A DNA stretch of 64,000 nt from Agrocybe praecox (lineage: Eukaryota; Basidiomycota; Agaricomycetes; Agaricales; Agrocybaceae). Positions 22,741 to 33,585 of the stretch are shown here, one piece after another (within the stretch, counting starts at the first letter, position 1; every line of letters begins with the position of its first letter). Below the pieces are notes generated by a model. It saw only the letters and a program-made list of their open reading frames with translations. It was not told the DNA's origin and searched no databases. The position numbers were made by a program, and so were the translations under genes. The DNA lies in NCBI GenBank assembly GCA_964017145.1, contig OZ024842.1:3348001-3412000 (forward strand), given 5' to 3'.

Positions 22741-23847
22741 TCATATTTTTCTGTAAGCAAGGGTAACGACCACCAGCATATCACACCCAATCATAGAAAG
22801 TGCTTTCCGATGTTCGAACATCGTCTAAGCCCCATCCTTCAAACACAGAAAATCAACTACTCACCTGAACATGGCTCCCTACGTAAACTAATGGCGAGTC
22901 TGGACCTTGACGAGCGCTCACATAATATAATCCGCAGTTCAACATAGACGCTATCAATGTCAGAATGCTACTAGAAAACAGCATCAAGATTAGGCGCCGT
23001 TGTCCAGGTACGATCTTGAATTCCCGGAGCATGTTTATTACCCTCAGCACAAGAGCAGCATCAGCCACAAAATCCACTGCTAAGTAAGTCAAATATTGGT
23101 ATGCTGAAAGAAATGAGAAACATACGAGCAAACAAGACCTCAATGAACTGCCTAAAGGAACTTCCATGAGCATTGATGCATCGCTCAAGATTGAGTCTCC
23201 ACAATGGAGACCCCTGGCATACAAAGGTCGAAGCAAAAATACCACCGACATGGAATGCAAAGCAAGTAGCAGCTAACAGGAGGGCGATCCTCCCAAACTT
23301 GTGGAGAGATCTAAAAATTCTGACTAGAGAAAGGCCTATGCTGATACGAGAGAATCTGCGTCATGTCGATGGCATCGTCAGGACTACACTGACTGGATGA
23401 TAAGGGCCAAAGAGAGAAGAACTCACCAAAGAATTTTAAATCACAGGAACTCTGTGAATTGAACCAGTACGAATACGCAGACGACTAGGACCTGGCAGAC
23501 TGCGCCCATGTTATGCCTAAACTTATAGTCCATCAAAAAAAGTACAAATGCCAAAGTCCATCGTGGGCGCTCACTGTTTTTATCATGGTATTGCATCCAA
23601 AACTCGACGACAAGCGTCAAGCCTAAGGAAACTGCCTACAGGGCCGCATAGTCATTCCACCAAGTTTCTCTTATCCGAAAGCGATGCACTAGTCTAACGA
23701 GTGTCGCGGAAATCAGAAATAACAATAATGAAGAACACTAATAGCAACTATGAAGGAGTAGAAATAAACTCAATGATCAGGGAATCATAAATAAGACTCA
23801 AATTACGCACCTTTCCAACCAATTTCGCCTTGATGAGGGAACGCCAT
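22741..23847 (-). pseudogene. Decayed 7-TM membrane protein (fungal-rhodopsin-like family)
   Basis: Conserved blocks of the basidiomycete 7-TM family occur in order on the minus strand. They are a start MAFPHQGEIGWK at 23847, LVHRFRIRETWWNDYAAL (the R-x-WW-x-D block after the first helix), RISIGLSLVRIF, a TM stretch LLLAATCFAFHVGGIF, FVADAALVLRVINMLREF with QRRLILMLFSSSILTL, and the last helix MIGCDMLVVVTLAYR. They parallel the intact gene at 28.3 kb. Between WWNDYAAL and the next block there is an in-frame TAG with no good intron to remove it, and no open join to the FSRISIG block could be built. I therefore call a pseudogene, or a gene with unusual splicing. The 3' limit is the TGA at 22741. 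Confidence 0.55.
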
Positions 23848-24103
23848 ATCCCGAGCTCAAAACCGCACAGGCCGGGGAAATGGTACGCTCGAGAGCCTTC
23901 TAGATCATTTCATCGACTTGTAACAATAAATATGCAGGTCCACCTCTCTTCGTGACCGCTGCTTTTATTGAATATTCCGTGTTGGAGTGATAAAGACGGT
24001 CCCCTAGAGACCTGCTGCACCCTTATCTCCCTACTCGAGCAAAAGTCATAACCTAACCAAAACAAGAAAGAAACCATTAAGGGCCGCCGATTATGACAAT
24101 TGG

Positions 24104-24497
24104 TTAATTGGTCAAGCAACTGATACCGTTTGAAAGCACTATTCCATATGCCGATAACCATAAAACCAACAGCGCAGGGTGGTCTTTGAATTGTGATAAG
24201 TATCCATCCTATAGCACAGTCAGGGTAGCGATTAAGACAATGAACGGTTGTAGTTGAACTTACCACCCAGATGGCGGTATCAAAGCGACCATTGGCAGTG
24301 GGCACAATTTGTGTCGTATATTGTAAGGTCTTCCAGGGTCTTGCGAAGGTCAAACAGCCCAGGGAAGAGATTGGCAGAGAATGAATCATTGGTTTGGATT
24401 GCGGACGGTTTAATAGAGTACATATGATATGGAAACTTTTGTGCGTAGGCTGTCCATCGAGGATCGTGGACGACGTTGGTATGCATGTATTATCCAT
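24104..24497 (-). CDS. Possible small hypothetical protein
   Basis: Two exons can be joined in phase: 24497-24264 and 24208-24104 (339 nt, 112 aa). The 55-nt intron between them has GTAAGT, a CTGAC-like branch site and TAG. The product starts MDNTCIPTS, contains TTQIVPTANGRFDTAIWV just before the donor, and ends with a hydrophobic segment (LLVLWLSAYGIVL). No family recognised. A second frame is also open across exon 1, which weakens the case. The well-formed intron is the main support. Confidence 0.3.
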
Positions 24498-25220
24498 CAA
24501 TTCGCAAACAAGGGTCAGGAGGGCGACGGAGATGGTGCAATGTAAAGCAAGCGTATGCAGGGAGACGAAGAGAGTGGACGGTAGTCAGCGCCTAAGTAGG
24601 CGAATGTCCACCAAAAATATAAACGTAAAATAAAACATTTTTCAAAGAAATGTGAAATAAAAAACAATGTAATTTGTTAGAAGGCAATAAAGACACTCAA
24701 ACAGTAAGCATAGAGAATAACTCGAAGCGAAGAGAAAAAAGTCAAAGAAAAGAAAGGCAGTATAATAAAAATGCCACAACCAATAGCCCAAAGACCCCAA
24801 CCCAGTGAAAAATACCGAGACGAATCAAATGAATGGTATTTGTTATAAGGATGGGATCCCGGAGCCATACGTTTTCCATCCATGGTTGGAAGGTGGGGTT
24901 TTGTTGATAACGAAACTCGATATATCGCGTACATGGTCCAAAGCAAAGAGCGACGAGGGCCGGATAGGCGGATGGAGCAGCTGGGGTGTATTATGAGATG
25001 ACTAAGGAAAGAGAAAAAGAGAGGCATAGAGATACGAGGCCAGAGATAAATATGCACACGGAGAGATACCGATAGGGCGTCGTTTGAGCTGATGCGAGAG
25101 TGTGAAAAAGGGGTATCCAATAATTAATTCTTGTTCACACAAAATGCATAGGAGTAAAAAAAACCGGAGTTGGGTATGGTGTTGACGAGGTGGACGTCAT
25201 AATCTGGTATGGGGTGTTTT
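24498..25220. other. Spacer and 3' flank of the RNA-binding protein gene
   Basis: About 720 bp. The minus-strand frame at 24677-25120 is hydrophobic and Ser-rich, shows no family signature, and overlaps the expected 3' UTR of the Mrn1-like gene. I see no supported gene. Confidence 0.4.
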
Positions 25221-27538
25221 TCAGGCTGTAACGCCATTGGTAAGATGTCCGTCACTGGGATCCAATACCATGTCCCCGTGGTCTTCCTCTCCATTCAAGT
25301 ATGCTCCATTAGCATCGTCGTTACCATCGCCGTTAATGTTCATGTTATCTCCCGAGTTGGGTCCGTTGCTGCTTGCGGTGCGCTTTGCACCCGAGCCTCC
25401 TTGAGGACCGGACCGAGGTGGGTTAGCACACCTGTCCTTTCCGTGTGCAATACGCAGATTTGCGTATTCCGGCTTGTTCTTAATGGCATCAATAGCCTTG
25501 ATGGCATTCGAGATATTCGTAAAGTTAACGAATGCACAGTTCCTGCAGGTTCGAAATTAGCTATTACGCAACGACAGGAGCTTAATTGCTAAAAACTTAC
25601 TTCTCCTTCAAAAAGTTGATGAGTTCGATATCACCATATTCACCGAAATCACGTTTCAGTTTCTCCTCAGTGAAGGATTCGTAATCTTCAATGTTTCCAA
25701 GGTAAACGTTCCTAGTGGCGCCAGAATGGACAGCGAGCGCGAGCGTGGGAGGAAGTGGACCTGAGTTCTTTCCCCAGCCAATCTTCAAACGTCGGTTGTT
25801 CAGGGTCAAGCCTTGGTAGGACGCAACTTGGAAGAATGTGAAGGCGGCAGCAGGGTCAACAAACGTGACAAACTAAATTGTGTTTTAGCGCGCTGGAACT
25901 ATCATGTGATGCTTGAAAACTCACAGCAATATGCTTATCTTGCATGTACCTAATGCTTTGCAAAACACCTCCTCGGATTGCGTTGCACAAATCTTCGGTT
26001 GTAGTCTCTGGGTGAATATTGCCGAGATACACAGTCCTGTTCATCGATTGAACACCGGCCATTCCATTGGCTAGATTGCCGGCGTTCATCATGTCAACCG
26101 GTGTGAAAGGAGCGGTATATTGGTTGAAAGGAGAGAAGTTTGCCTGCTGAGGTGACATGGCCTGTTGAGCAACAAGGGACTGAGCAGCAGCAGCCTGTGC
26201 CTGTTGAGCAGCGGCTTGCTGAGATTTGGGAATGTAGGCACATCGATCTTTGCCGTAGTTGACTCTTTTCCCAGCCCAAGATGGTTCTGTCGGGAGGGTA
26301 TTAACGACCTATAAAGCCCGTTAATATGATGTAAAAGTGAAATAATAAAGAGACCAACAAACCTTAGTAGCTACGGAGATGCTCAAGAAATGAACAAATC
26401 CAATGTTCTTGTCCCTGACGATCTTAACTTGATCGATAAGACCGAATCGGCTCAATTCATCGCGGAGTTGTTCTTCAGTCATGTTTTCGTCCAATCCACC
26501 AACATACACGTTCCTGCTAGCGTTGCTCTGGCTGATGGCCAAAGCGACCTGGGCGGGCACTGGAGAGGGTTTACCCCAACCGATCTTCAATTCTTGACCA
26601 TGTAGTGCCAACTTTTTAATGGTAGCATCTGCGTGGAAGGCGGCAGCAGTAGCACCGTCCAAGAAAGAGAGGAAGACGCAAGACTTCTCGGGCAATACAC
26701 GAATCGACTCCAGCGGTCCGAAGTGGACAAGATTGAGCAGTTCGTCAACGGAAGCGGTAGCAGGAAGATTGCCAACATAGACGGTGCGTCCCGTGGCGTT
26801 GGAAGAAGCGTTCATAGCAGCCGTTAGTGCTACAGGAGAGTATGCAGCAGCAGCTTGAGCAGAAGGAACGTTCATGTTCAAAGAAGGGAGTCTCTGTTGG
26901 GCAAAGTTCTGCATTATGTAGTCAGCCTTGAAGATATATAAAAGAAAATGATTTTACCTGCGCAAAGTTGCCCATTTGACCGTTGTAGGGGAAAGCACCA
27001 AGCATGCCCATACCAGGCATTCCCATACCCAACATGTTGTATGCATTGAAGGCATTGTAGGTGCCATTCGGGCTACCTTGCTGTTGCTGTTGCTGTTGTT
27101 GCTGCTGGACTGCAAACGCAGCAGCTGCATTGTTGGGACTGAGCTGGGAGGTCATTCCGTTTCCATTGGACTGTGTGTTGACGGAAAGGGAAGGTGTTGA
27201 ATATAGGGGACTGCCAGCGAATGCGCCGCCATTTGCTTGGGTGCCATTGAACGAAGGTTGGGAGATGCTGGCCTGGGGTCCATAACCGTAGTTTGCAAAA
27301 GCATCGCGGTTCGAGTTGTTCTGGACAGCAGAGCCATTGTTCTGGCCAGAAAAAGCAGAGGTAGGGGACCAACGCGCTTTTTTAGCATCAGGACCGCCAA
27401 CGGTGTCCATAGAGCGCTAAAAATGGGGCAATTCAGAGGGTGCCGTACAGGTACGAGAAGTATACATACCTTCATCATATCGATATCAAATGCGTACGAA
27501 GGATATTGGGTGGCAAAGGCTGTTTGGTTGTCATCCAT
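25221..27538 (-). CDS. Four-RRM RNA-binding protein, Mrn1/Nrd1 type
   Basis: Predicted mRNA-binding regulator, cytoplasmic, of the type of yeast Mrn1 and fission-yeast Nrd1. Exons 27538-27470, 27416-26958, 26908-26363, 26308-25925, 25872-25601 and 25542-25221 sum to 684 codons (683 aa). The N-terminal 210 residues are Gln/Asn/Gly-rich with a Gln run encoded at about 27083-27110. RRM1 starts [10 protein letters not shown] near 216, RRM2 [11 protein letters not shown] near 310, RRM3 [12 protein letters not shown] near 448 and RRM4 [10 protein letters not shown] near 543. Each RRM is followed by the family's LKIGWGK or GKDRCA block, which is diagnostic for this group. A Gln/Ala-rich spacer separates RRM2 and RRM3, and an acidic Asn/Gly-rich tail ends TNGVTA. 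Assignment to the group is strong. Confidence 0.93.
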
Positions 27539-28291
27539 TGAGGTGGAATAAGGATTGCGGAGAAAATGGATGGGGTATGTATGGCAACGGCGGAATTATT
27601 GCAAAGAAAAGAGAGAAAATCGAGTTAGAGAATTGTAGATACTAACGAGTAGGGAGCGTGTGGGCTGAGATACAGCAAAAACGAATGTGGTGGTTGGGAT
27701 TTAAAAACAAAAAGACACGCACGCAAAAGAGAAGAAAAAGTTCAACAACAACAAGGAGGAAGTGAACGAAATCTCTGCGCAGAAAAGGGCGCTAATGCGT
27801 GAAGAGGTCAACGACGGGAACAACGACGAAGACGCGATGAACGACGACAAAACAAACGTCCGACTAGAACAACGACAACAGCCAAATTTCTAAAACTATC
27901 CCACACAAGCCCTGATGGCGCACGGACCTAAAACAAACATCGCTCTCTTGGCTGTGTGAATTATTTGAAAGTGTCCATTCCTCATGAAACCTATATCGAA
28001 TTCACTTTTTCGCCTGCAACTCTCAAAAAAAAGAAAACATGTCTGCACATCTTTATATCACAGAATGTCTCCTGCTGCTGCGCGAAAAAATGAGGCACTC
28101 AAACCCGCAGGGTATCTCAGCAAAAGATTGCTTACTCTTCAATTTTGTCAAACCCACGTTGCCAAAATCACGACGACCCTGCAACTTCAAGCATTTTGAG
28201 TTACGTCGGTAGTATATATACCAGTTTCACAACTTGGAGTCGGCGAGCATAATTCTTTCCTTTTCTCATCATCATCATCATCGTGGTCGAC
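27539..28291. promoter_or_regulatory. Divergent promoter region, Mrn1-like / 7-TM protein
   Basis: About 750 bp between two divergent starts. The left part is rich in GA/AACGACGA-type purine runs (27600-27880), as expected of a long 5' UTR of the RNA-binding protein. On the right a TATATATA element at 28213-28220 lies about 75 bp before the plus-strand ATG, and an (ATC)n run sits at 28268-28281. No gene supported. Confidence 0.45.
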
Positions 28292-29620
28292 ATGCCCTCG
28301 CAGAGTCTCGTCTGGCAAGGTGAGCCATCCTATACACATCCACCCAGACATTTACGATTGACCATCTCTTTACTTATTAGTATGCGTAACGCTGCTCCAG
28401 TCCCTGGCTTTCTTATCAACGGGCGTTCGACTGGTGTATAGAATATACACCGACCGATGGTGGTGGGACGACTTGATCGTCTTGATTCCCCTCGTCTTCG
28501 ATCCCATATTCCTCGCCTTACTATGGCTAACGCTAAACGGTAAAATCAGTATATGCGTTATGGCGAACATCGCTAACAATATCTTTTTCAGCAATCAGTA
28601 GACCTCCAAACGTCTTTTTCTCTCCTTGGTTCAGCTCTTTCACTTATGTTGTCATAATCTGGTGCGCGTGCCCCACAATCTTGACAGTGGCTAAATTCAT
28701 TGCTCACCTTCATGCAATATGAAACTCCAGGACCTGCAGAATTAGTGTTACTTTGTCAATAGGGAGGGTAATTCCCCATGGAGAAAAGTGTCGGACCCTT
28801 GCCTTCGGTATCGCAGCCCTTTTTTCCCTCCTATTCGCGGCCAAATCCTTGATGTCGATATTTAAATGCTACGATCCTACTATAGCCTGGTACAATAGCA
28901 CATTCAGTGAATGTGTTATTCGGCGGCCAGTTGCGCGAAATATTGCAAATGCCTCTCCTGTTTGTAAGTAATTTATCTTCCTTCCTATACGTAAATGCCG
29001 TCTTTATTGATTGTCACCGACACTGACTGAGTTCCATTTCACAGTTGATTTAATTGCGGATGTCCTAACCGTTGCCTTACCCCTATGTGTCCTCTGTATG
29101 GTCAAGTTACGCGACAAAGATCGCCGACTCCTCAAGTATATACTTTTTTCCATAGCCATACTCTCCTTTCTATCCTCTATAACTTTCCTCTGCACCTGGT
29201 TCTTAAATCCTAAAGCGGGGTCTTACGCCTACCTCGTCATCAGGATGACCGCACAAATACAAGTAAGAATGGTGACCTGATTCCTTTGTAAAAACGTGTT
29301 TGTTAATTTGGCTTTCGTCATTTTCATAGGCTGCCGTTTCTTTATTTGTGTGCAACTTGCTTGACATTACGATGTTGGTACACCGACTTCTGTACAAAAA
29401 TCGTGTGCCAGATACTTCTCTGGTGCTCACATCGATATACGATGACTATTATGACTCTACAATGCAGTCTTATCATATGTCCATGCTGTCCAATATTCAA
29501 GACGGCAGCACGGTAAAGCACTCATCATCCATTCATCACATAACTTCTCCACCCCCAGCGCACCTCGAGGGATCTACTCGGATTGCCGTAGCAGGTAGCA
29601 GCAGCAGCAGCTCACAATAA
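28292..29620 (+). CDS. 7-TM integral membrane protein (fungal-rhodopsin-like family)
   Basis: Predicted seven-helix membrane protein; function unknown. The first four exons are 28292-28319, 28381-28539, 28592-28661 and 28731-28963. The fifth starts at 29045 and the last begins with the TAG acceptor near 29331 and ends at 29620. Signature blocks are VRLVYRIYTDRWWWDDLIVL, SISVTLSIGRVIPHG-type text after the third helix (read as CRISVTLSIGRVIP), DLIADVLTVALPLCVL, KDRRLLKYILFSIAIL and, after the last intron, AAVSLFVCNLLDITMLV. The C-terminus is a Ser-rich tail ending in a Ser run coded by AGC repeats. The same blocks appear in the decayed gene at 22.7-23.8 kb. The family name is from memory of basidiomycete proteomes; membership in a conserved 7-TM family is solid. 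Confidence 0.78.
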
Positions 29621-29914
29621 TAGCTTGTTCGAGTTTCTGGTATGCATCATTAATTCTTAAGTAGGATATATTTATTTATACTCTCCTCGCACCTTTTCGT
29701 TTTCCAGGTGCAGCCAACTCATTCAACCATTCATCTGTTTTCATGCACATGTCTGATAAATACAGGATTCCCACTAAATTCCCACATCGCCAAGATAATT
29801 TCGAAAGCACAATCTTTCCAAACATGTATTCCATAGTTCATCCACACATTGTTTAATACATAGGACTTTGCTCAGTACGGTTACCAATTAAACAGTCAGC
29901 GCAACATCTTCATT

Positions 29915-30401
29915 TCAATCATCAGACATAATGACCTCGCTCAGGAAGAGATCAGCATCCTCTTCATCGTCTTCATCAAACACGAACAAGTCGAATAGGG
30001 GTGTAATGACTTGTTCGGGAGTAACAAAAAAGTTCACCGGTTGCGGTGCCGTGCCACACACAGCATAAGATTGTCGATAACAATCAAGTCGAAGTTCCTG
30101 ATATACAACAAGGACGTGTAAAGAGAAATAATTTTCTGAGAGAAAGTTGAAGGAACACCAACGACGAATATTTACCTCAAAACTCACGCAATCCAACCCT
30201 AGATTAGCAGTGATGCTATGAAAGACCATCTTTCCATAATTACTACCACTGGTAGTACGAACTTCGCTGCCCCAGATGAAAGGATCAAGAAATTGCAAAG
30301 CCTTTCCAACGCGTTTGCTACCTGCAATCCTGTGTATAAATCACTTTCTTCAGGATATCACCCGAAGTGTAATAATCCATGTGCGTACCGCCTTCTACCA
30401 T
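29915..30401 (-). CDS. Small acidic hypothetical protein
   Basis: Three exons on the minus strand. The first (30401 to about 30343) reads MVEGGTHMDYYTSGDILKK and onward. A 55-nt intron (GTAGCA...GGGGCAG) is then removed, giving SEVRTTSGSNYGKMVFHS in phase, and a second intron (GTAAAT...TATCAG) joins CVSFE to ELRLDCYRQSYAVCG. The tail is FFVTPEQVITPLFDLFVF, a DEDDEEDAD acidic run and EVIMSDD. About 117 residues. An in-frame TAA lies just before the ATG at 30401. I do not recognise the family. The gene sits between the 3' ends of the 7-TM gene and the methyltransferase. Confidence 0.5.
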
Positions 30402-30693
30402 CACTCGTTAGCATAGTACTTGAAGGGGGGAATCGTTCGAAGCGTGAAAACGTGGAAGGCGTTTGTGTGAAAAACACGGTGGGGCAGAAGGAAGATGGGT
30501 TCCCCTTCTTTCTTGAGACGACAGCTAACTTATGTCGGATTTTGAAAACCTGGCATCTTTCTTCTCAAGTTGGCGAACAATGCACACATTCGTTGACGAT
30601 AGGAAGTAAAGCCGACGCCGGCCTGGATTCTGGAATGATGCGGTCACATGATAGAGCAGTGGGATGCATTGAGGAGTTCAGGATCCTCGAAAA

Positions 30694-32010
30694 TCATCTA
30701 GATATCGATGATTTGTGGGCAACCCAAAATTCAGCTTTATAAATCCATCGCATCATCGCGTTCTTGTCGCCCGTATATTCGCATTCGACCGTCCTCCGAG
30801 CAGAGGCGCCCGTTTCTGACTTGTCAATGGTGAACCCGATCTCCTCTGCTGCTTGCAAGACCTCTTCGAGACTTAATTCGAGTTTGGCTTGACCGCCTCC
30901 CGTCCAGAGTAGAGGGCCCAGATTGATCCATATACCGCCCGGCCGAAGGAGTTTATAGATATGGGAGATGGTAGCGAGGACGTCGAGAGACGTGTCAATG
31001 AAAAATAATGTCACGATGTAATCGTAGCCTTGCGTAGATTCTCGTCTTTCACTTTGCTTCATCCATGTGAGAGATTGCGAAGGAGTGACTTTCTCGACTG
31101 GTAGAGCCAACTTGAGAAAATCTTCTTCGATTAGATGGAATTTGTCAGAGAAACGTGGGACGATGTCTGGAAATTTAGTGCCACGAAATAATGGTGTATT
31201 TGACTTTTGATGAGAGAACCAGTGGGCATACGGCCGGAGAGTATGTTCATTGGCTGTTTTCGTTGTCGTGGAGGACAAGAGAAAACGAAGGGCTAGGGTC
31301 ATGAAGAAAGATAGTTCGTTTGCAGTCGTGTCGAAACCTAATACCAGAATAAATAAGAAACATGCACAGAAATATGATAAGTGCCATGGCATACCGAGCT
31401 GAGATATTTCCCAGGCAAGCCTTCCGAGGCCACATCCTGGTACGAGCACCTTCTTCCCGTTGGGATCGACTTCTCTGAGAAATTCAAGAATCGGAGAGAA
31501 TATTCGCGTGCGTTCCGTCATTCCTTCCTCACTCCAGTCCCTTACAAAGTGCTTCAAAGACTCCCGTGCACGGCCAAGGTCGGCAGAATTGACATCGTCT
31601 TTCGCCACATCTTTCAGAGTAGGGAACTCATCCAACGCCAACTCCGCAATGCTCTCGGTGATCGTTGCGTTGAGCGCAGTTACGTTTCGAAGTTGGTCGA
31701 GTTTCTGAGGATAGCCAATCTTGTGCCCGATATTCTTGTTAGCGCGTCCTAGTGAAGCGTAAGACGCACGCATTCGATTCAATTCAGTCGCCGAGAGTCG
31801 CTGGTACAAGGAGAAAGAACTATAAGCTCTTTCCAAGGAGAAGTAACCATGATTGTCCCGCTTCTGGGTTCCTGAAGTTATGATTCCACGTAAATCTGAG
31901 AAAGAGGACTTGGGGAAGACTTTGTACCCGAAGAAGAGGATGATTATGGGGAAAACACAGGCGACTAACACATCAGAGGCAACGATGAATCGAATGTCAG
32001 AGATTGACAT
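30694..32010 (-). CDS. Carnosine N-methyltransferase homologue (N2227 family)
   Basis: SAM-dependent methyltransferase of the N2227/CARNMT1 family (yeast YNL092W type); the animal enzyme makes anserine from carnosine, while the fungal substrate is uncertain. Two exons, 32010-31395 and 31337-30694, give 420 codons. The N-terminus has a hydrophobic segment (VLVACVFPIIILFFGY), unusual for a soluble enzyme, so it may be membrane-anchored. The SAM site is KVLVPGCGLGRLAWEIS with FDTTANELSFFM after the intron. Further family blocks are TLRPYAHWFSHQK, YDYIVTLFFIDTSLDVL, LLRPGGIWINLGPLLW, and the tail RTVECEYTGDKNAMMRWIY. It is divergent from the BTB gene with 404 bp between starts. Confidence 0.9.
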   Translation of the reverse strand: MSISDIRFIVASDVLVACVFPIIILFFGYKVFPKSSFSDLRGIITSGTQKRDNHGYFSLERAYSSFSLYQRLSATELNRMRASYASLGRANKNIGHKIGYPQKLDQLRNVTALNATITESIAELALDEFPTLKDVAKDDVNSADLGRARESLKHFVRDWSEEGMTERTRIFSPILEFLREVDPNGKKVLVPGCGLGRLAWEISQLGMPWHLSYFCACFLFILVLGFDTTANELSFFMTLALRFLLSSTTTKTANEHTLRPYAHWFSHQKSNTPLFRGTKFPDIVPRFSDKFHLIEEDFLKLALPVEKVTPSQSLTWMKQSERRESTQGYDYIVTLFFIDTSLDVLATISHIYKLLRPGGIWINLGPLLWTGGGQAKLELSLEEVLQAAEEIGFTIDKSETGASARRTVECEYTGDKNAMMRWIYKAEFWVAHKSSISR

Positions 32011-32414
32011 CCTCGTTATTTCTCCTTTGAAGCTCTATGCAAGGCTGAGGTATGTGCAACCGATGGAGTTCATGGACAAACAGCGGACCGTGGTAAAAAC
32101 CCATTGCTCAACCGCATCAGTCGGCGCGTCGTTGAATAGTAATTCCTTCCCCTATATGTAAAGGGACAAAAGTCAAAACTCTTTATCGACCCTTGCTGAA
32201 TAGTCTTTGTGTGTTGCGGAGGATGATAACAAACAATGCAGCGAAACTATGGCCCTATGGGTATTGGGGTTACCTCTCTGTTTTACACCAAGGCAACCTC
32301 CATAACATTGGAGACATGGACAAACCTTCCTAAACGCGTCCGATCTATGACTCATCTTCTGAAACATTCGTCTAGGAACATGGATATTTCGTGTCCTGTC
32401 TTTTGTCACTCATC
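32011..32414. promoter_or_regulatory. Divergent promoter region, methyltransferase / BTB gene
   Basis: About 400 bp between two divergent starts, which must hold both promoters. No clear TATA element or gene was seen. An in-frame upstream ATG at 32391 could extend the BTB protein by eight residues. Confidence 0.35.
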
Positions 32415-33401
32415 ATGTCCTTAGACGAAATCGAGCTACAGTGCAAAGGCAATCTACGCACCTTGGAAGAGTGTAATGCGAAACTCGAAAAATTATTGCG
32501 CGAGACAGACAAGGTAGTCAACAAATTGGATTTTCGGCCGCGTGTAAACGATGGGTCCGAAAGAGTTGGGAAAGACAGCAAGCAGACTCATAATCGCCAT
32601 TCAAAGTTTTACCTCAAGGATGGAAATGTCATTTTCTCAGTGAGACTACCTTAATGGTTGAACTTATCAACAGCCTGACGAATACTCCATGCGCTACTTC
32701 TACAAACAGGTTCAAGGGACACTTTTCAAAGCCCACCGTTATTTCTTTGAGCGAGATTCTCCGATATTTGCAGCTATGTTTTCTCTCCCTCCTCCTCCAC
32801 CCGTAAAAGAAGACGGAGAATTAGAAGACTTGAACACTCCATCTTCTCCAACTCCCAAGGTCGAAGGAGACACGGACGACCACCCAATCGTTCTCGAAGG
32901 AGTTTGTCCACGACAATTCGAGCTCTTTCTGAGCATACTCTACCCCTCGTACGTTCGCTCAACGTTCAACCGTTTGCATAGGCAAACTTAACGATGAATT
33001 ATTCTAGTGACTTCACGACTCCAGACCCATGCACCGCCGGCGAGTGGACGTCCGTGCTTAACCTCGCGACCCGCTGGGAGTTCTCCTCGATTCGTAAGCT
33101 TGCCATCCACAAACTCGCATGCGAGCTCGGCGAATATTCCCCTGCCCTCAAGTTGTTCACCGCAAAGCATTACGACATTGAAGACTGGCTCGTCCCAGCG
33201 TATTCTGCCCTTTGTATCCGCGACGATCCCTTGGATATCACTGAAGGTAGATTGTTGGGACTGGAAGACGTGATTGCCATCGAAAATATCAGGCACACTA
33301 TCCATTATCCTTCTAATCTCAATCGCGATTCTGAGAGCGTTGCGAAGTTGGTCAAGCAAACATTCGATATTTGCCGATCGCTCGATGAGCATCGTTTGTA
33401 A
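32415..33401 (+). CDS. BTB/POZ domain protein
   Basis: Member of the large basidiomycete BTB family, likely a protein-protein interaction or ubiquitin-ligase adaptor; partner unknown. Exons 32415-32639, 32710-32948 and 33008-33401 give 286 codons (285 aa). Residues 1-60 form a charged helix (DEIELQCKGNLRTLEECNAK). The BTB fold starts KFYLKDGNVIFS, continues across a 70-nt intron to VQGTLFKAHRYFFERDS and SPIFAAMFSLP, has an acidic Pro-rich insert, then IVLEGVCPRQFELFLSILYP. The C-terminal part has WTSVLNLATRWEFSSIRKLA and WLVPAYSALCIRDDPLD, the usual helical extension. A shorter alternative intron (34 nt) would keep extra residues before VQGT but fits the family worse. Confidence 0.88.
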
Positions 33402-33585
33402 AATAAATAAAAAGTGACATTGTAGAAATTAATTAGATTGTTGTGAAGGGTACTCTATTCTACCAACGCAGACAAATGCTACAATGTAGCTACCACCAAT
33501 TAAGTCTGTCTGAAATATGTATACAGGTCGTGCGTCCGTAAAACTATCCAGATCTAACATATATATAAATAATCTGGGATGTCGC

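Noticed and set aside
24677..25120. A 147-codon minus-strand hydrophobic frame
   Set aside because: It lies in the expected 3' UTR of the Mrn1-like gene, has no family motif and no splice support.
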